This document shows, piece after piece, positions 41,311 through 50,479 of a stretch of 64,000 nucleotides of DNA. The notes under the pieces are model-generated. The model ran no database searches. It had not been told where the DNA came from and worked only from the letters and a program-made list of their open reading frames with translations. Origin of the DNA: Agelas oroides. Taxonomy: Eukaryota; Porifera; Demospongiae; Agelasida; Agelasidae. Each line of letters starts with the position of its first letter. Position 1 is the first letter of the stretch. A program made the translations under genes and the position numbers. Where the stretch lies: assembly GCA_949130485.1 (NCBI GenBank), contig OX422186.1, positions 7,254,792 through 7,318,791 of the forward strand. Reading direction: 5' to 3'.

Positions 41311-42136
41311 CTGTCCCCTCACTTAGTGGGTGGAGCTTTTACATGGAATTTCCAATGAAACACTCTTGACTGTAAGCAAAATATAGTTGTGACATACACT
41401 GAGTTGAAAACATGAATATACTAAAACAAGCAAACAATAGTTATGCTATAACTTACGTTACAGCATTTTATACAAATACGTATGTGATTGAAGTACTACA
41501 TTGTACAAAAATGTGTCAATATACTCTATACATACAAAAATGGCATTCAACTATGCATATAATATACATTTTATGTACCTATCAATCAGTTAGTTGAGTT
41601 CAATTGTTAACATCCATCTGTGAAAGAATAGCACATGCAATAATTATTCATATACTAGTCAGGTCATACGATAGAGGAACTGCAAATCATTCTATTATTC
41701 CATTATACAAGTCATGTGGGGCATCTTGGAGGACAAAACAGTAGTGATTATCATACTAGCGCATTGAACTTCCCGCCCTAGCAATGCTCCTACCAGTAGC
41801 ATTCATTTCTCACAGAGGTGTGTTAAATGTCTTCACTAACCCTTTGCATAGTCTAAAGTTGAAGTTAAACGCCCGAAACAGGTCTGTAGAAATGTAATTT
41901 TTGTATAATTGCTTTCCTTCAATTGCCTTCCAACATGGCAGCATGTGTACTGAAAATATTTCGAAAGTGTGGCAGCTATCATTTCAAATGCAATTCCTCT
42001 ACCGGGGTATGTGAAGAAATCACACAGTCAGCATCTCAGAAAGGCTCATCTTGTTTGTTATTCATGCATACATGGAAATCCCTGAACGTAATCACCAGGG
42101 ATAAGGCTAGATGTATTAAACATTGTAACCACTCAC
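41311..42136. other. AT-rich island segment without a convincing gene
   Basis: This stretch is AT-rich and contains few CpG dinucleotides. Open frames here (for example 61 codons at 41,412 and 92 codons at 41,923 on the plus strand) have no recognisable domain or supporting context. The only gene-like signals are a splice-acceptor-like tract near 41,618-41,635 and another near 41,950-41,965, both on the minus strand. I see no RNA gene or terminator. Confidence 0.5.
41590..41617 (-). CDS. Candidate terminal exon of an unidentified minus-strand gene
   Basis: On the minus strand, GTGCTATTCTTTCACAG is a strong acceptor-like sequence. It is followed by one base that completes a codon left open by the candidate exon at 42,137-42,207, then eight codons (WMLTIELN) and a TAA. 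Phase agreement is the reason for proposing it. A competing acceptor (TATTTTCAG) lies upstream near 41,955 and would give a different short end, THAAMLEGN then stop. No AATAAA follows closely on this strand. This is inference from splice signals only. Confidence 0.2.
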
Positions 42137-42207
42137 TTGGCTATGAGCCTCTTCAAGCAGCTGGGGCCTCCGTAGTCAGTTGGTGTAGTGAGGAGAAGTA
42201 AACAGGC
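42137..42207 (-). CDS. Candidate internal exon, minus strand
   Basis: On the minus strand, CTATACCTTCCAG precedes a 71-base segment that ends at a consensus donor, GTGAGT. Read from its first base it is open and encodes a peptide starting ACLLLLTTPTDYGGPSCLKR. It leaves two bases (phase 2) for the next exon. The preceding candidate exon ends in phase 0, which is compatible. The intron between them would be 294 bases. The product is not recognised; no domain can be claimed from 23 codons. A plus-strand open frame overlaps it and is probably a shadow or noise. Confidence 0.28.
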
Positions 42208-42501
42208 CTGGAAGGTATAGTGGAAGATGGTCATGATACAAACTAGGTTTGCAAATTTAAGAGTACAGAAATGCAAGCATGCACTGGACAATTCCCAACC
42301 AGAAGAGTCATCCACTCAGCAGGTACATTTCGGAAAATACAAGGCCTTGTGTACAACTTATGTTCTCCGCACCTCATTAAGAAATGTACTATGGCTCCCC
42401 CCACCCCCAATCCAGTGCAGAACAAATTAAGGAGGAAGACCTAAATGCAAATTCAGACAACTGCAGTTGTAATAAGTATATTATAGTACAAGCTTACTTA
42501 C
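42208..42501 (-). other. Candidate intron of the minus-strand model
   Basis: Bounded by GTAAGT and TTCCAG when read on the minus strand. It includes a C-rich run near 42,395-42,412 on the plus strand. Nothing else recognisable. Confidence 0.2.
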
Positions 42502-42583
42502 CAGCAGTTTAAACCACTTGCAGGGCAGCGTGGAGATTGAACCTTGTGGCCTGGGTACTTCTGAACAATGAGGCATTAATAGC
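42502..42583 (-). CDS. Candidate internal or first coding exon, minus strand
   Basis: On the minus strand, CCTTTGTCTCCAG is followed by an 82-base segment that ends at a perfect donor, GTAAGTAAG. After one leading base it is open for 27 codons and starts LLMPHCSEVPRPQGSISTLP. It ends on a codon border, matching the phase-0 start of the exon at 42,207. Translation could begin at its internal ATG (third codon). I could not connect it in frame to the candidate first exon at 43,127: every reading of the pyrimidine-tract region at 42,700-42,890 meets a stop, so the two may belong to different transcripts. The product is not recognised. Confidence 0.28.
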
Positions 42584-42599
42584 CTGGAGACAAAGGTCC

Positions 42600-43037
42600 T
42601 GTGTATGGATATACAAGTGATGTGAATTAATCATCTGGGGCTTTTAAATAAAAGCTTTTGTTCTCCCTATCTCGTACCTTTCTTCTCTGTGCATATACAG
42701 CCACCAGAACCTCCCTTCAGAACATGTCTTTGGGAAGGCCGCAGACTCACTCTGTGTACCTATCACCACCACGATCTCTCAGACAACATCAGTATAGAGG
42801 AAGACTAACTGGTCTAGCTAGTCTGGTAGTTGGTGGAAGGATGAGAAGGGAACAAGCAGGGAGGTATAAGGTAGAAAGAAAGAAATGACACATCCAACAA
42901 TATTTCTTTAGCGACTTTACTACTACAGTACAACTCTGTAGCTAGCTATATGTTTCCTTACGCGGAAGTAGCTACTTTAGCTATTTTATATGTAGTAAAA
43001 AAAAGTACATTTATAAATTCATTGACTTTCAGCCACT
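42600..43037. other. Island segment with pyrimidine tracts on both strands
   Basis: Read on the plus strand, a pyrimidine tract ending GCATATACAG (about 42,700) could be an acceptor. It is followed by an open stretch and GAGGTATAAG near 42,862. Read on the minus strand, a long pyrimidine tract (about 42,890-42,823) ends CAACTACCAG, followed by stops in all frames. The two readings conflict and neither is convincing. A 12-base perfect palindrome, AAGTAGCTACTT (42,966-42,977), overlaps an ETS-like GCGGAAGTA (42,963-42,970 region). A plus-strand AATAAA lies near 42,647. Confidence 0.35.
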
Positions 43038-43039
43038 TC

Positions 43040-43395
43040 TTACCACGGTGGTGTGAAGTCTCAGCGATGTAACCGCTCCGTACTCCTTGTCACCGAAAGA
43101 CATTCGCTCCCGTGGGACATCGAACATGTAAGCCCTCTCCTCCACTAAGCTCAGGTACCATTTTGTTGCTGGCGGAATTTTCACGAACGGATCATATCAA
43201 AGAACACGAACTTGAAGTGTACGATCGAAGTGAGAAAATGCGAAGTGGCGCGTGCCATATTGCGCACGCGTACAAGGACTGAGCCACGCCCCAGTCATTA
43301 TTAACCCCACCCTGTTTGCGAGGCTGGCTCCTGTACTTCATATAAGTATAAGTTTCTGTAACAAAACAGACTCTACATACACGCTACTACCTGTC
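43040..43395. promoter_or_regulatory. CpG-rich divergent promoter-like region
   Basis: About 20 CpG dinucleotides are packed into roughly 290 bases, in contrast to the CpG-poor DNA around. Motifs visible: GCCATATTG (YY1 consensus) at 43,254-43,262; TGCGCACGCGT (NRF1-like, one mismatch) at 43,261-43,271; CCACGCCCC (GC/KLF box) at 43,284-43,292; TATAAGTATA at 43,341-43,350, 55 bases before the plus-strand ATG; and ACCATTTTG (YY1-like) at 43,157-43,165, nearer the minus-strand ATG. YY1 and NRF1 sites are known features of bidirectional animal promoters. The candidate start codons at 43,127 (minus) and 43,396 (plus) are 268 bases apart, head to head. Activity is inferred. Confidence 0.5.
43044..43127 (-). 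CDS. Candidate first coding exon, minus side of the divergent promoter
   Basis: An ATG at 43,127 opens 28 codons (starting MFDVPRERMSFGDKEYGAVT) that end exactly at GTGGTAAGA, a good splice donor, on a codon border. Without splicing the frame stops four codons later. It lies in the CpG-rich segment, whereas the surrounding island has very few CpG. The composition is mixed and polar, as in a soluble N-terminus, with no signal peptide. I do not recognise the protein. The rest of the gene should lie leftward, but I could not find an in-frame second exon before the satellite begins at 41,068. It may be truncated, or its next exon may be short. Confidence 0.35.
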
Positions 43396-43455
43396 ATGAT
43401 GGTTGTTCTCTCCAGACTAAAGCTACAGGAGTTGGAAAAGTTATTGCATGATCAT
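43396..43455 (+). CDS. Candidate first coding exon, plus side of the divergent promoter
   Basis: Tandem ATG codons at 43,396 and 43,399 open a 20-codon exon starting MMVVLSRLKLQELEKLL. It ends at GTATGT, a good donor, on a codon border. The peptide has a regular leucine/charged pattern that would form an amphipathic helix. It recalls the first helix of SAP-type DNA-binding domains, but the segment is too short to assign. A TATA-like box lies 55 bases upstream. If unspliced, the frame stops at 43,471 (TAA). An acceptor in phase lies in the second copy of the direct duplication downstream. Confidence 0.35.
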
Positions 43456-43475
43456 GTATGTTCATATATGTAATA

Positions 43476-43800
43476 CCTGAAACAGCTAATACTTGACCAA
43501 ACTATACAAAATAGGTATCAAACAGTTCCATTTGATGTGTACCTTCATAATCTGATGTTTGTTTTCATTTTGGTATGAGTGGTTCATCCAAAAGAGTCTA
43601 GGTACGGTTGTGATTTTACCACTTGTACATATCGGTTACTTGTAACTAACAATTTCAGGCCTGGAACAGCTAATACTTGACCAAACTATACAAAATGGGT
43701 ATCAAACAGTTCCATTTGATGTGTACCTTCATAATCTGATGTTTGTTTTCATTTTGGTATGAGTGGTTCATCCAAAAGAGTCTAGGTACGGTTGTGATTT
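43476..43800. repeat. Direct duplication of about 141 bp at 184-bp spacing
   Basis: 43,476-43,616 and 43,660-43,800 match base for base except for A/G at two positions (43,480/43,664 and 43,513/43,697). The 43 bases between the copies, 43,617-43,659, occur once. The first copy fuses directly to the sequence after the first-exon donor and is in the same reading frame, behind the TAA at 43,471. The second is preceded by branch-point- and acceptor-like sequence. The second copy's match ends within a base or so of the satellite border. A tandem duplication truncated by satellite, or two haplotype versions joined in assembly, would both look like this. Confidence 0.9.
43670..43756 (+). CDS. Candidate second exon, plus strand
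   Basis: An intron from 43,456 would end at GGAACAG (43,669), 20 bases after a CTAAC branch-point-like motif (43,646-43,650). The nearer AG at 43,658 is only about 9 bases from the branch point and would be out of phase. The 29 codons that follow begin LILDQTIQNGYQTVPFDVYL and stay in frame with the first exon. They end at TTGGTATGAG, a plausible donor; without it the frame stops two codons on. Satellite DNA begins 44 bases later, so any remaining exons are missing here. The product is not recognised. Confidence 0.3.
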
Positions 43801-46800
43801 CGACTTCCCCAGCAGCGCCATATAGTGCTGTCAATGGAAATTCGCGTACATTCGCGAGTATGCATAGCCCGGTACAAACGTTGCACTAATACAAGGTGCA
43901 TATAATCTAGAAGCTATGGGAATGGAGAGTTTAAAAATGGAAACCTTTTGTCGGTGCAAAGGGAGCACAAAGCTGTACCGGCCTTCAAATGTCGCCTTCC
44001 ACAACAGCGCCATATAGTGCCGTCAATGAAAATTCTCGTACATTCCCGAGTATGCCTAGCCGGGTACAAACGTTGCACTAATGCAAGGTTCATATAATCC
44101 AGAAGCTATGGGAAAGGAGAGTTTAAAAATGGAAACCTTTTGTCGGTGCAAATGGCTAGCAAACCTGTACGGGTCGTCCAAATTCGCCTTCCCCATCAGC
44201 GCCATATAGTGCCGTCAATGGAAATTCCCGTACATTTGGGAGTATGCTTAGCCCGATACAAACGTTGCACTAATGCAAGGTGCATATAATCCAGAAGCTA
44301 TGGGAATGGAGAGTTTTAAAATGGAATCCTTTTGTCGGTGCAATGGGCGCACAAAGCTGTACGGGTCGTCCAATGTCGACTTCCCCAGCAGCGCCATATA
44401 GTGCCGTCAATGGAAATTCTCGTACTTTCGCGAGTATGCCTAGCCCGGTACAAACGTTGCACTAATACAAGATTCATATAATCCAGAAGCTATGGGAATG
44501 GAGAGTTTAAAAATGGAATCCTTTTGTCGGTGCAAAGGGCGCACAAATCTGTACGGGTCGTCCAATGTCGCCTTCCCCATCAGCGCCATATAGTGCCGTC
44601 AATGGAAATTCTCGTACATTCGCGAGTATGCCTAGCCCGGTGCAAACGTTGCACTAATGCAAGGTTCATATAGTCCAGAAGCTATGGGAATGGAGAGTTT
44701 AAAAATGGAATCCTTTTATCGGTGCAATGGGCGCACAAAGCTGTACGGGTCGTCCAATGTCGCCTTCCCCATCAGCGCCATATAGTGCCGTCAATGGAAA
44801 TTCCCGTACATTTGGGAGTATGCTTAGCCCGATACAAACGTTGCACTAATGCAAGGTGCATATAATCCAGAAGCTATGGGAATGGAGAGTTTTAAAATGG
44901 AATCCTTTTGTCGGTGCAATGGGCGCACAAAGCTGTACGGGTCGTCCAATGTCGACTTCCCCAGCAGCGCCATATAGTGCCGTCAATGGAAATTCTCGTA
45001 CTTTCGCGAGTATGCCTAGCCCGGTACAAACGTTGCACTAATACAAGATTCATATAATCCAGAAGCTATGGGAATGGAGAGTTTAAAAATGGAATCCTTT
45101 TGTCGGTGCAAAGGGCGCACAAATCTGTACGGGTCGTCCAATGTCGCCTTCCCCATCAGCGCCATATAGTGCCGTCAATGGAAATTCTCGTACATTCGCG
45201 AGTATGCCTAGCCCGGTGCAAACGTTGCACTAATGCAAGGTTCATATAGTCCAGAAGCTATGGGAATGGAGAGTTTAAAAATGGAATCCTTTTATCGGTG
45301 CAATGGGCGCACAAAGCTGTACGGGTCGTCCAATGTCGCCTTCCCCAGCAGCGCCATATAGTGCCGTCAATGGAAATTCTCGTACATTCGCGAGTATGCC
45401 TAGCCCGGTGCAAACGTTGTACTAATGCAAGGTTCATATAATCCAGAAGCTATGGGAAAGGAGAGTTTAAAAATGGAAACCTTTTGTCGGTGCAAAGGGC
45501 GCACACACCTGTAAGGGTCGTCAAAATTCGCCTTCCCCATCAGCGCCATATAGTGCCGTCAATGGAAATTCCCGTACATTTGGGAGTATGCCTAGCCCGA
45601 TACAAACGTTGCACTAATGCAAGGTGCATATAATCCAGAAGCTATGGGAATGGAGAGTTTAAAAATGGAAACCTTTTGTCGGTGCAAAAGGTGCACAAAG
45701 CTGTACGGGTCGTCCAATGTCGCCTTCCCCAGCAGCGCCATATAGTGCTGTCAATGGAAATTCTCGTACATTCGCGAGTATGCCTAGCCCGGTACAAACG
45801 TTGCACTAATGCAAGGTTCATATAATCCAGAAGCTATGGGAAAGGAGAGTTTAAAAATGGAAACCTTTTCTCGGTGCAAAAGGTGCACAAAGTTGTACGG
45901 GCCGTCCAATGTCGCCTTCCCCAGCAGCGCCATATAGTGCCGTCAATGGAAATTAGCGTACATTCGCGAGTATGCATAACCCGTTACAAACGTAGCACTA
46001 ATGCAAGGTTCATATAATCCAGAAGCTATGGGAAAGGAGAGTTTAAAAATGGAAACCTTTTGTCGGTGCAAAGGGCGCACACACCTGTAAGGGTCGTCCA
46101 AATTCGCCTTCCCCAGCAGCGCCATATAGTGCCGTCAATGGAAATTCCCGTACATTTGGGAGTATGCCTAGCCCGATACAAACGTTGCACTAATGCAAGG
46201 TGCATATAATCCAGAAGTTATGGGAATGGAGAGTTTAAAAATGGAAACCTTTTGTCGTTTCAAAAGGTGCACAAAGTTGTACGGGCCGTCCAATGTCGCC
46301 TTTCCCAGCAGCGCCATATAGTGCCGTCAATGGAAATTAGCGTTCATTCGCGAGTATGCATAGCCCGGTACAAACGTTGCATTAATGCAAGGTTCATATA
46401 ATCCAGAAGCTATGGGAAAGGAGAGTTTAAAAATGGAAACCTTTTGTCGGTGCAAAGGGCGCACACACCTGTAAGGGTCGTCCAAATTCGCCTTCCCCAG
46501 CAGCGCCATATAGTGCCGTCAATGGAAATTCCCGTACATTTGGGAGTATGCCTAGCCCGATACAAACGTTGCACTAATGCAAGGTGCATATAATCCAGAA
46601 GCTATGGGAATGGAGAGTTTAAAAATGGAAACCTTTTGTCGGTGCAAAAGGTGCACAAAGTTGTACGGGCCGTCCAATGTCGCCTTCCCCAGCAGCGCCA
46701 TATAGTGCCGTCAATGGAAATTAGCGTACATTCGCGAGTATGCATAGCCCGGTACAAACGTTGCACTAATGCAAGGTTCATATAATCCAGAAGCTATGGG

Positions 46801-48229
46801 AAAGGAAAGTTTAAAAATGGAAACCTTTTGTCGGTGCAAAAGGTGCACAAAGTTGTACTGGCCGTCCAATGTCGCCTTCCCCAGCAGCGCCATATAGTGC
46901 CGTCAATGGAAATTAGCGTACATTCGCGAGTATTCTTAGCCCGGTACAAACGTTGCACTAATGCAAGGTTCATATAATCCAGAAGCTATGGGAAAGGAGA
47001 GTTTAAAAATGGAAACCTTTTGTCGGTGAAAATGGTGCACAAAGTTGTACGGGCCGTCCAATGTCGACTTCCCCAGCAGCGCCATATAGTGCTGTCAATG
47101 GAAATTCGCATACATTCGCGAGTATGCATAGCCCAGTACAAACGTTGCACTAATACAAGGTGCATATAATCCAGAAGCTATGGGAATGGAGAGTTTAAAA
47201 ATGGAATCCTTTTGTCGGTGCAATGGGCGCACAAAGCTGTACGGGTCGTCAAATGTCGCCTTCCCCAGCAGCGCCATATTGTGCCGTCAATGGAAATTCT
47301 CGTACTTTCGCGAGTATGCCTAGCCCGGTACAAACGTTGCACTAATGCAAGGTGCATATAATCCAGAAGCTATTGGAATGGAGAGTTTTAAAATGGAATC
47401 CTTTTGTCGGTGCAATGGGCGCACAAAGCTGTACGGGTCGTCCAATGTCGACTTCCCCAGCAACGCCATATAGTGCCGTCAATGGAAATTCTCGTACATT
47501 CGCGAGTATGCCTAGCCCGGTACAAACGTTGCACTAATGCAAGGTTCATATAATCCAGAAGCTATGGGAAAGGAGAGTTTAAAAATGGAAACCTTTTGTC
47601 GGTGAAAATGGTGCACAAAGTTGTACGGGCCGTCCAATGTCGACTTCCCCAGCAGCGCCATATAGTGCTGTCAATGGAAATTCGCATACATTCGCGAGTA
47701 TGCATAGCCCAGTACAAACGTTGCACTAATACAAGGTGCATATAATCCAGAAGCTATGGGAATGGAGAGTTTAAAAATGGAATCCTTTTGTCGGTGCAAT
47801 GGGCGCACAAAGCTGTACGGGTCGTCAAATGTCGCCTTCCCCAGCAGCGCCATATAGTGCCGTCAATGGAAATTCTCGTACTTTCGCGAGTATGCCTAGC
47901 CCGGTACAAACGTTGCACTAATGCAAGGTGCATATAATCCAGAAGCTATTGGAATGGAGAGTTTTAAAATGGAATCCTTTTGTCGGTGCAATGGGCGCAC
48001 AAAGCTGTACGGGTCGTCCAATGTCGACTTCCCCAGCAACGCCATATAGTGCCGTCAATGGAAATTCTCGTACATTCGCAAGTATGCCTAGCCCGGTACA
48101 AACGTTGCACTAATGCAAGATTCATATAATCCAGAAGCTATGGGAATGGAGAGTTTAAAAATGGAATCCTTTTCTCGATGCAATGGGCGCACAAAGCTGA
48201 ACGGATCGTCAAATGTCGCCTTCCCCAGC
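43801..48229. repeat. Right copy of the segmental duplication, starting at the island edge
   Basis: This is the paralogue of 29,908-34,912. It begins at the first satellite base after the island and ends at the 66-base deletion junction. It contains its own three-monomer duplications (44,280/44,856 and 47,352/47,928, both 576 bases) and lacks several monomers found in the left copy. Confidence 0.85.
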
Positions 48230-48232
48230 GTT
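48107..48232. repeat. Truncated monomer with a 66-bp deletion
   Basis: Anchor-to-anchor distance is 126 instead of 192. CCTTCCCCAGC is joined directly to GTTGCACTAATG, removing the CCATATAGTG...GGTACAAAC segment. The intact paralogous unit lies at 34,787-34,985. There is at most one base of microhomology at the join. It is the only indel larger than 4 bases that I found in the array. It marks the end of the segmental duplication. Confidence 0.9.
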
Positions 48233-49373
48233 GCACTAATGCAAGGTGCATATAATCCAGAAGCTATGGGAATGGGGAGTTTAAAAATGGAATCCTTTTG
48301 TCGGTGCAATGGGTGCACAAAGCTGTACGTGTCGTCCAATGTCGCCTTCCTCAGCAACGCCATATAGTGCCGTCAATGGAAATTCTCGTACATTCGCGAG
48401 TATGCCTATCGCGGTGCAAACGTTGCACTAATGCAAGGTGCATATAATCCAGAAGCTATGGGAATGGAGAGTTTCAAATTGGAAACCTTTTATCGGTGCA
48501 AAGGGAGCACAAAGCTGTACCGGCCTTCCAATGTCGCTTCCACAGCAGCGCCATATAGTGCCGTCAATGGAAATTCGCGTACATTCGCGAGTATGCCTAG
48601 ACCGGTACAAACGTTGCACTAATGCAAGGTGCATATAATCCAGAAGCTATGGGAATGGAGAGTCCAAAAATGGAAACATTTTGTCGGTGCAAAAGGCGCA
48701 CAAATCTGTACGGGCCGTCCTATGTCGCTTTCCACAGCAGCGCCATATAGTGCCGTCAATGAAAATTCTCGTACATTCGCGAGTATGCCTAGCCCGGTAC
48801 AAACGTTGCACTAATGCAAGGTTCATATAATCCAGAAGCTATGGGAATGGAGAGTTTAAAAATGTAAACCTTTTGTCGGTGCAAAAGGCGCACAAAGTTG
48901 TACGGGCCGTCCAATGTCGCCTTCCTCAGCAGCGCCATATAGTGCCGTCAATGAAAATTCTCGTACATTCGCGTGTATGCCTAGCCCGGGAAAAACGTTG
49001 CACTAATGCAAGGTGCATATAACCCAGAAGCTATGGGAATGGAGAGTTTAAAAATGGAAACCTTTTGTCGGTGCAAAAGGCGCACAAAGTTGTACTGGCC
49101 GTCCAATGTCGCCTTCCTCAGCAGCACCATATACTGCCGTCAAAGGAAATTCTCGTACATTCGCGAGTATGCCTAGCCCGGTACAAACGTTGCACTAATG
49201 CAAGGTGCATATAATCCAGAAGCTATGGGAATGGAGAGTTTAAAAATGGAACCCTTTTGTCGGTGCAAAAGGCGCACAAAGTTGTACGGGCCGTCCAATG
49301 TCGCCTTCCTCAGCAGCGCCATATAGTGCCGTCAATGAAAATTCTCGTACATTCGCGTGTATGCCTAGCCCGG

Positions 49374-49565
49374 TACAAACATTGCACTAATGCAAGTTGC
49401 ATATAATCCAGAAGCTATGGGAATGGAGAGTTTACAAATGGAAACCTTTTGTCGGTGCAAAAGGCGCACAAAGTTGTACGGGCCGTCCAATGTCGCCTTC
49501 CTCAGCAGCGCCATATACTGCCGTCAAAGGAAATTCGCGTACATTCGCGAGTATGTCTAGTCAGG
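49374..49565 (+). repeat. Representative monomer, right-arm subfamily F
   Basis: This monomer is marked by CGCCTTCCTCAGCAGCGCC, ATATACTGCCGTCAAAGGAAA and the following TAGTCAGGTACAAACG. The CAAAGG form recurs at about 49.1, 49.5, 53.7, 54.1, 54.5, 55.7, 56.6, 57.4 and 58.9 kb. It is nearly confined to the right arm, a sign of local homogenisation. Confidence 0.8.
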
Positions 49566-50479
49566 TACAAACGTTGCACTAATGCAAGGTGCATATAATC
49601 CAGAAGCTATGGGAATATAGAGTTTAAAAATGGAGTCCTTTTGTCGGTGCAATGGGCGCACAAAGCTGTACGGGCCGTCCAATGTCGCCTTCCCCAGCAG
49701 CGCCATATAGTGCTGTCAATGGAAATTCGCGTACATTCGCGAGTATGCATAGCCCGGTACAAACGTTGCACTAATACAAGGTGCATATAATCCAGAAGCT
49801 ATGGGAATGGAGAGTTTAAAAATGGAAACCTTTTGTCGGTGCAAAGGCAGCACAAAGCTGTACCGGCCTTCCAATGTCGCCTTCCACAGCAGCGCCATAT
49901 AGTACCGTCAATGAAAATTCTCGTACCTTCGCGAGTATGCCTAGCACGGTACAAACGTTGCACTAATGCAAGGTTCATATAATCCAGAAGCTATGGGAAA
50001 GAAGAGTTTAAAAATGGAAACCTTTTGTCGGAGCAAAAGGCGCACAAAGTTGTACCGGCCGTCCAATGTCGCCTTCCCCAGCAGCGCCATATAGTGCCGT
50101 CAATGGAAATTCTCGTACATTCGCGAGTATGCCTAGCCCGGTACAGACGTTGCATTAATGGAAGGTTCATATAATCCAGAAGCTATGGGAAAGGAGAGTT
50201 TAAAAATGGAATCCTTTTGTCGGTGCAATGGGTGCACAAATCTGTACGGGTCGTCCAATGTCGCCTTCCCCAGCAGCGCCATATAGTGCTGTCAATGGAA
50301 ATTCTCGTACATTCGCGAGTATGCCTAGCCCGGTACAAACGTTGCACTAATGCAAGGTTCATATAATCCAGAAGCTATGGGAAAGGAGAGTTTAAAAATG
50401 GAAACCTTTTGTCGGTGCAAAGGGAGCACAAAGCTGTACCGGCCTTCCAATGTCGCCTTCCCCAGCAGCGCCATATAGT

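Larger units (their letters stand above)
41069..43800. other. Non-satellite island inside the array
   Basis: These 2,732 bases have no similarity to the 192-bp unit that I can see. The satellite stops at unit position 144 on the left and resumes at unit position 121 on the right, so unit positions 121-144 (24 bases, 21 matching) are present on both sides. The island has no terminal inverted repeats. Its left end starts with CACAG and a run of ten A. It contains a degenerate minisatellite, AT-rich sequence, a CpG-rich divergent-promoter-like segment, candidate exons and a direct duplication. It could be a real captured genomic fragment, the remnant of a gene locus invaded by satellite, or an assembly join. 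I cannot separate these from sequence alone. Confidence 0.9.

Noticed and set aside
41108..41326. 72-codon plus-strand open frame over the GTGTG minisatellite
   Set aside because: Its Cys/Val/Leu-rich peptide is simply the translation of the degenerate tandem repeat.
41923..42201. 92-codon plus-strand open frame with several cysteines
   Set aside because: No recognisable domain or signal peptide, lies in AT-rich sequence, and overlaps a better-supported minus-strand splice structure. Length is within chance expectation for the island.
42658..42888. 76-codon plus-strand open frame rich in Arg and Ser, with an upstream pyrimidine tract
   Set aside because: Could be an exon from about 42,701 with a donor near 42,862, but I find no partner exon in phase, and the minus strand also has splice-like signals here. 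Left unannotated as coding.
43252..43473. 73-codon plus-strand open frame read from ATG 43,252
   Set aside because: The upstream part runs through the CpG-rich promoter motifs and the TATA-like box; translation more likely starts at 43,396 or 43,399 in the same frame.
41069..43800. Island as a simple DNA transposon or retroelement
   Set aside because: No terminal inverted repeats at the two ends, no exact target duplication, no transposase, integrase or reverse transcriptase frame, and the A run is at the left end only.
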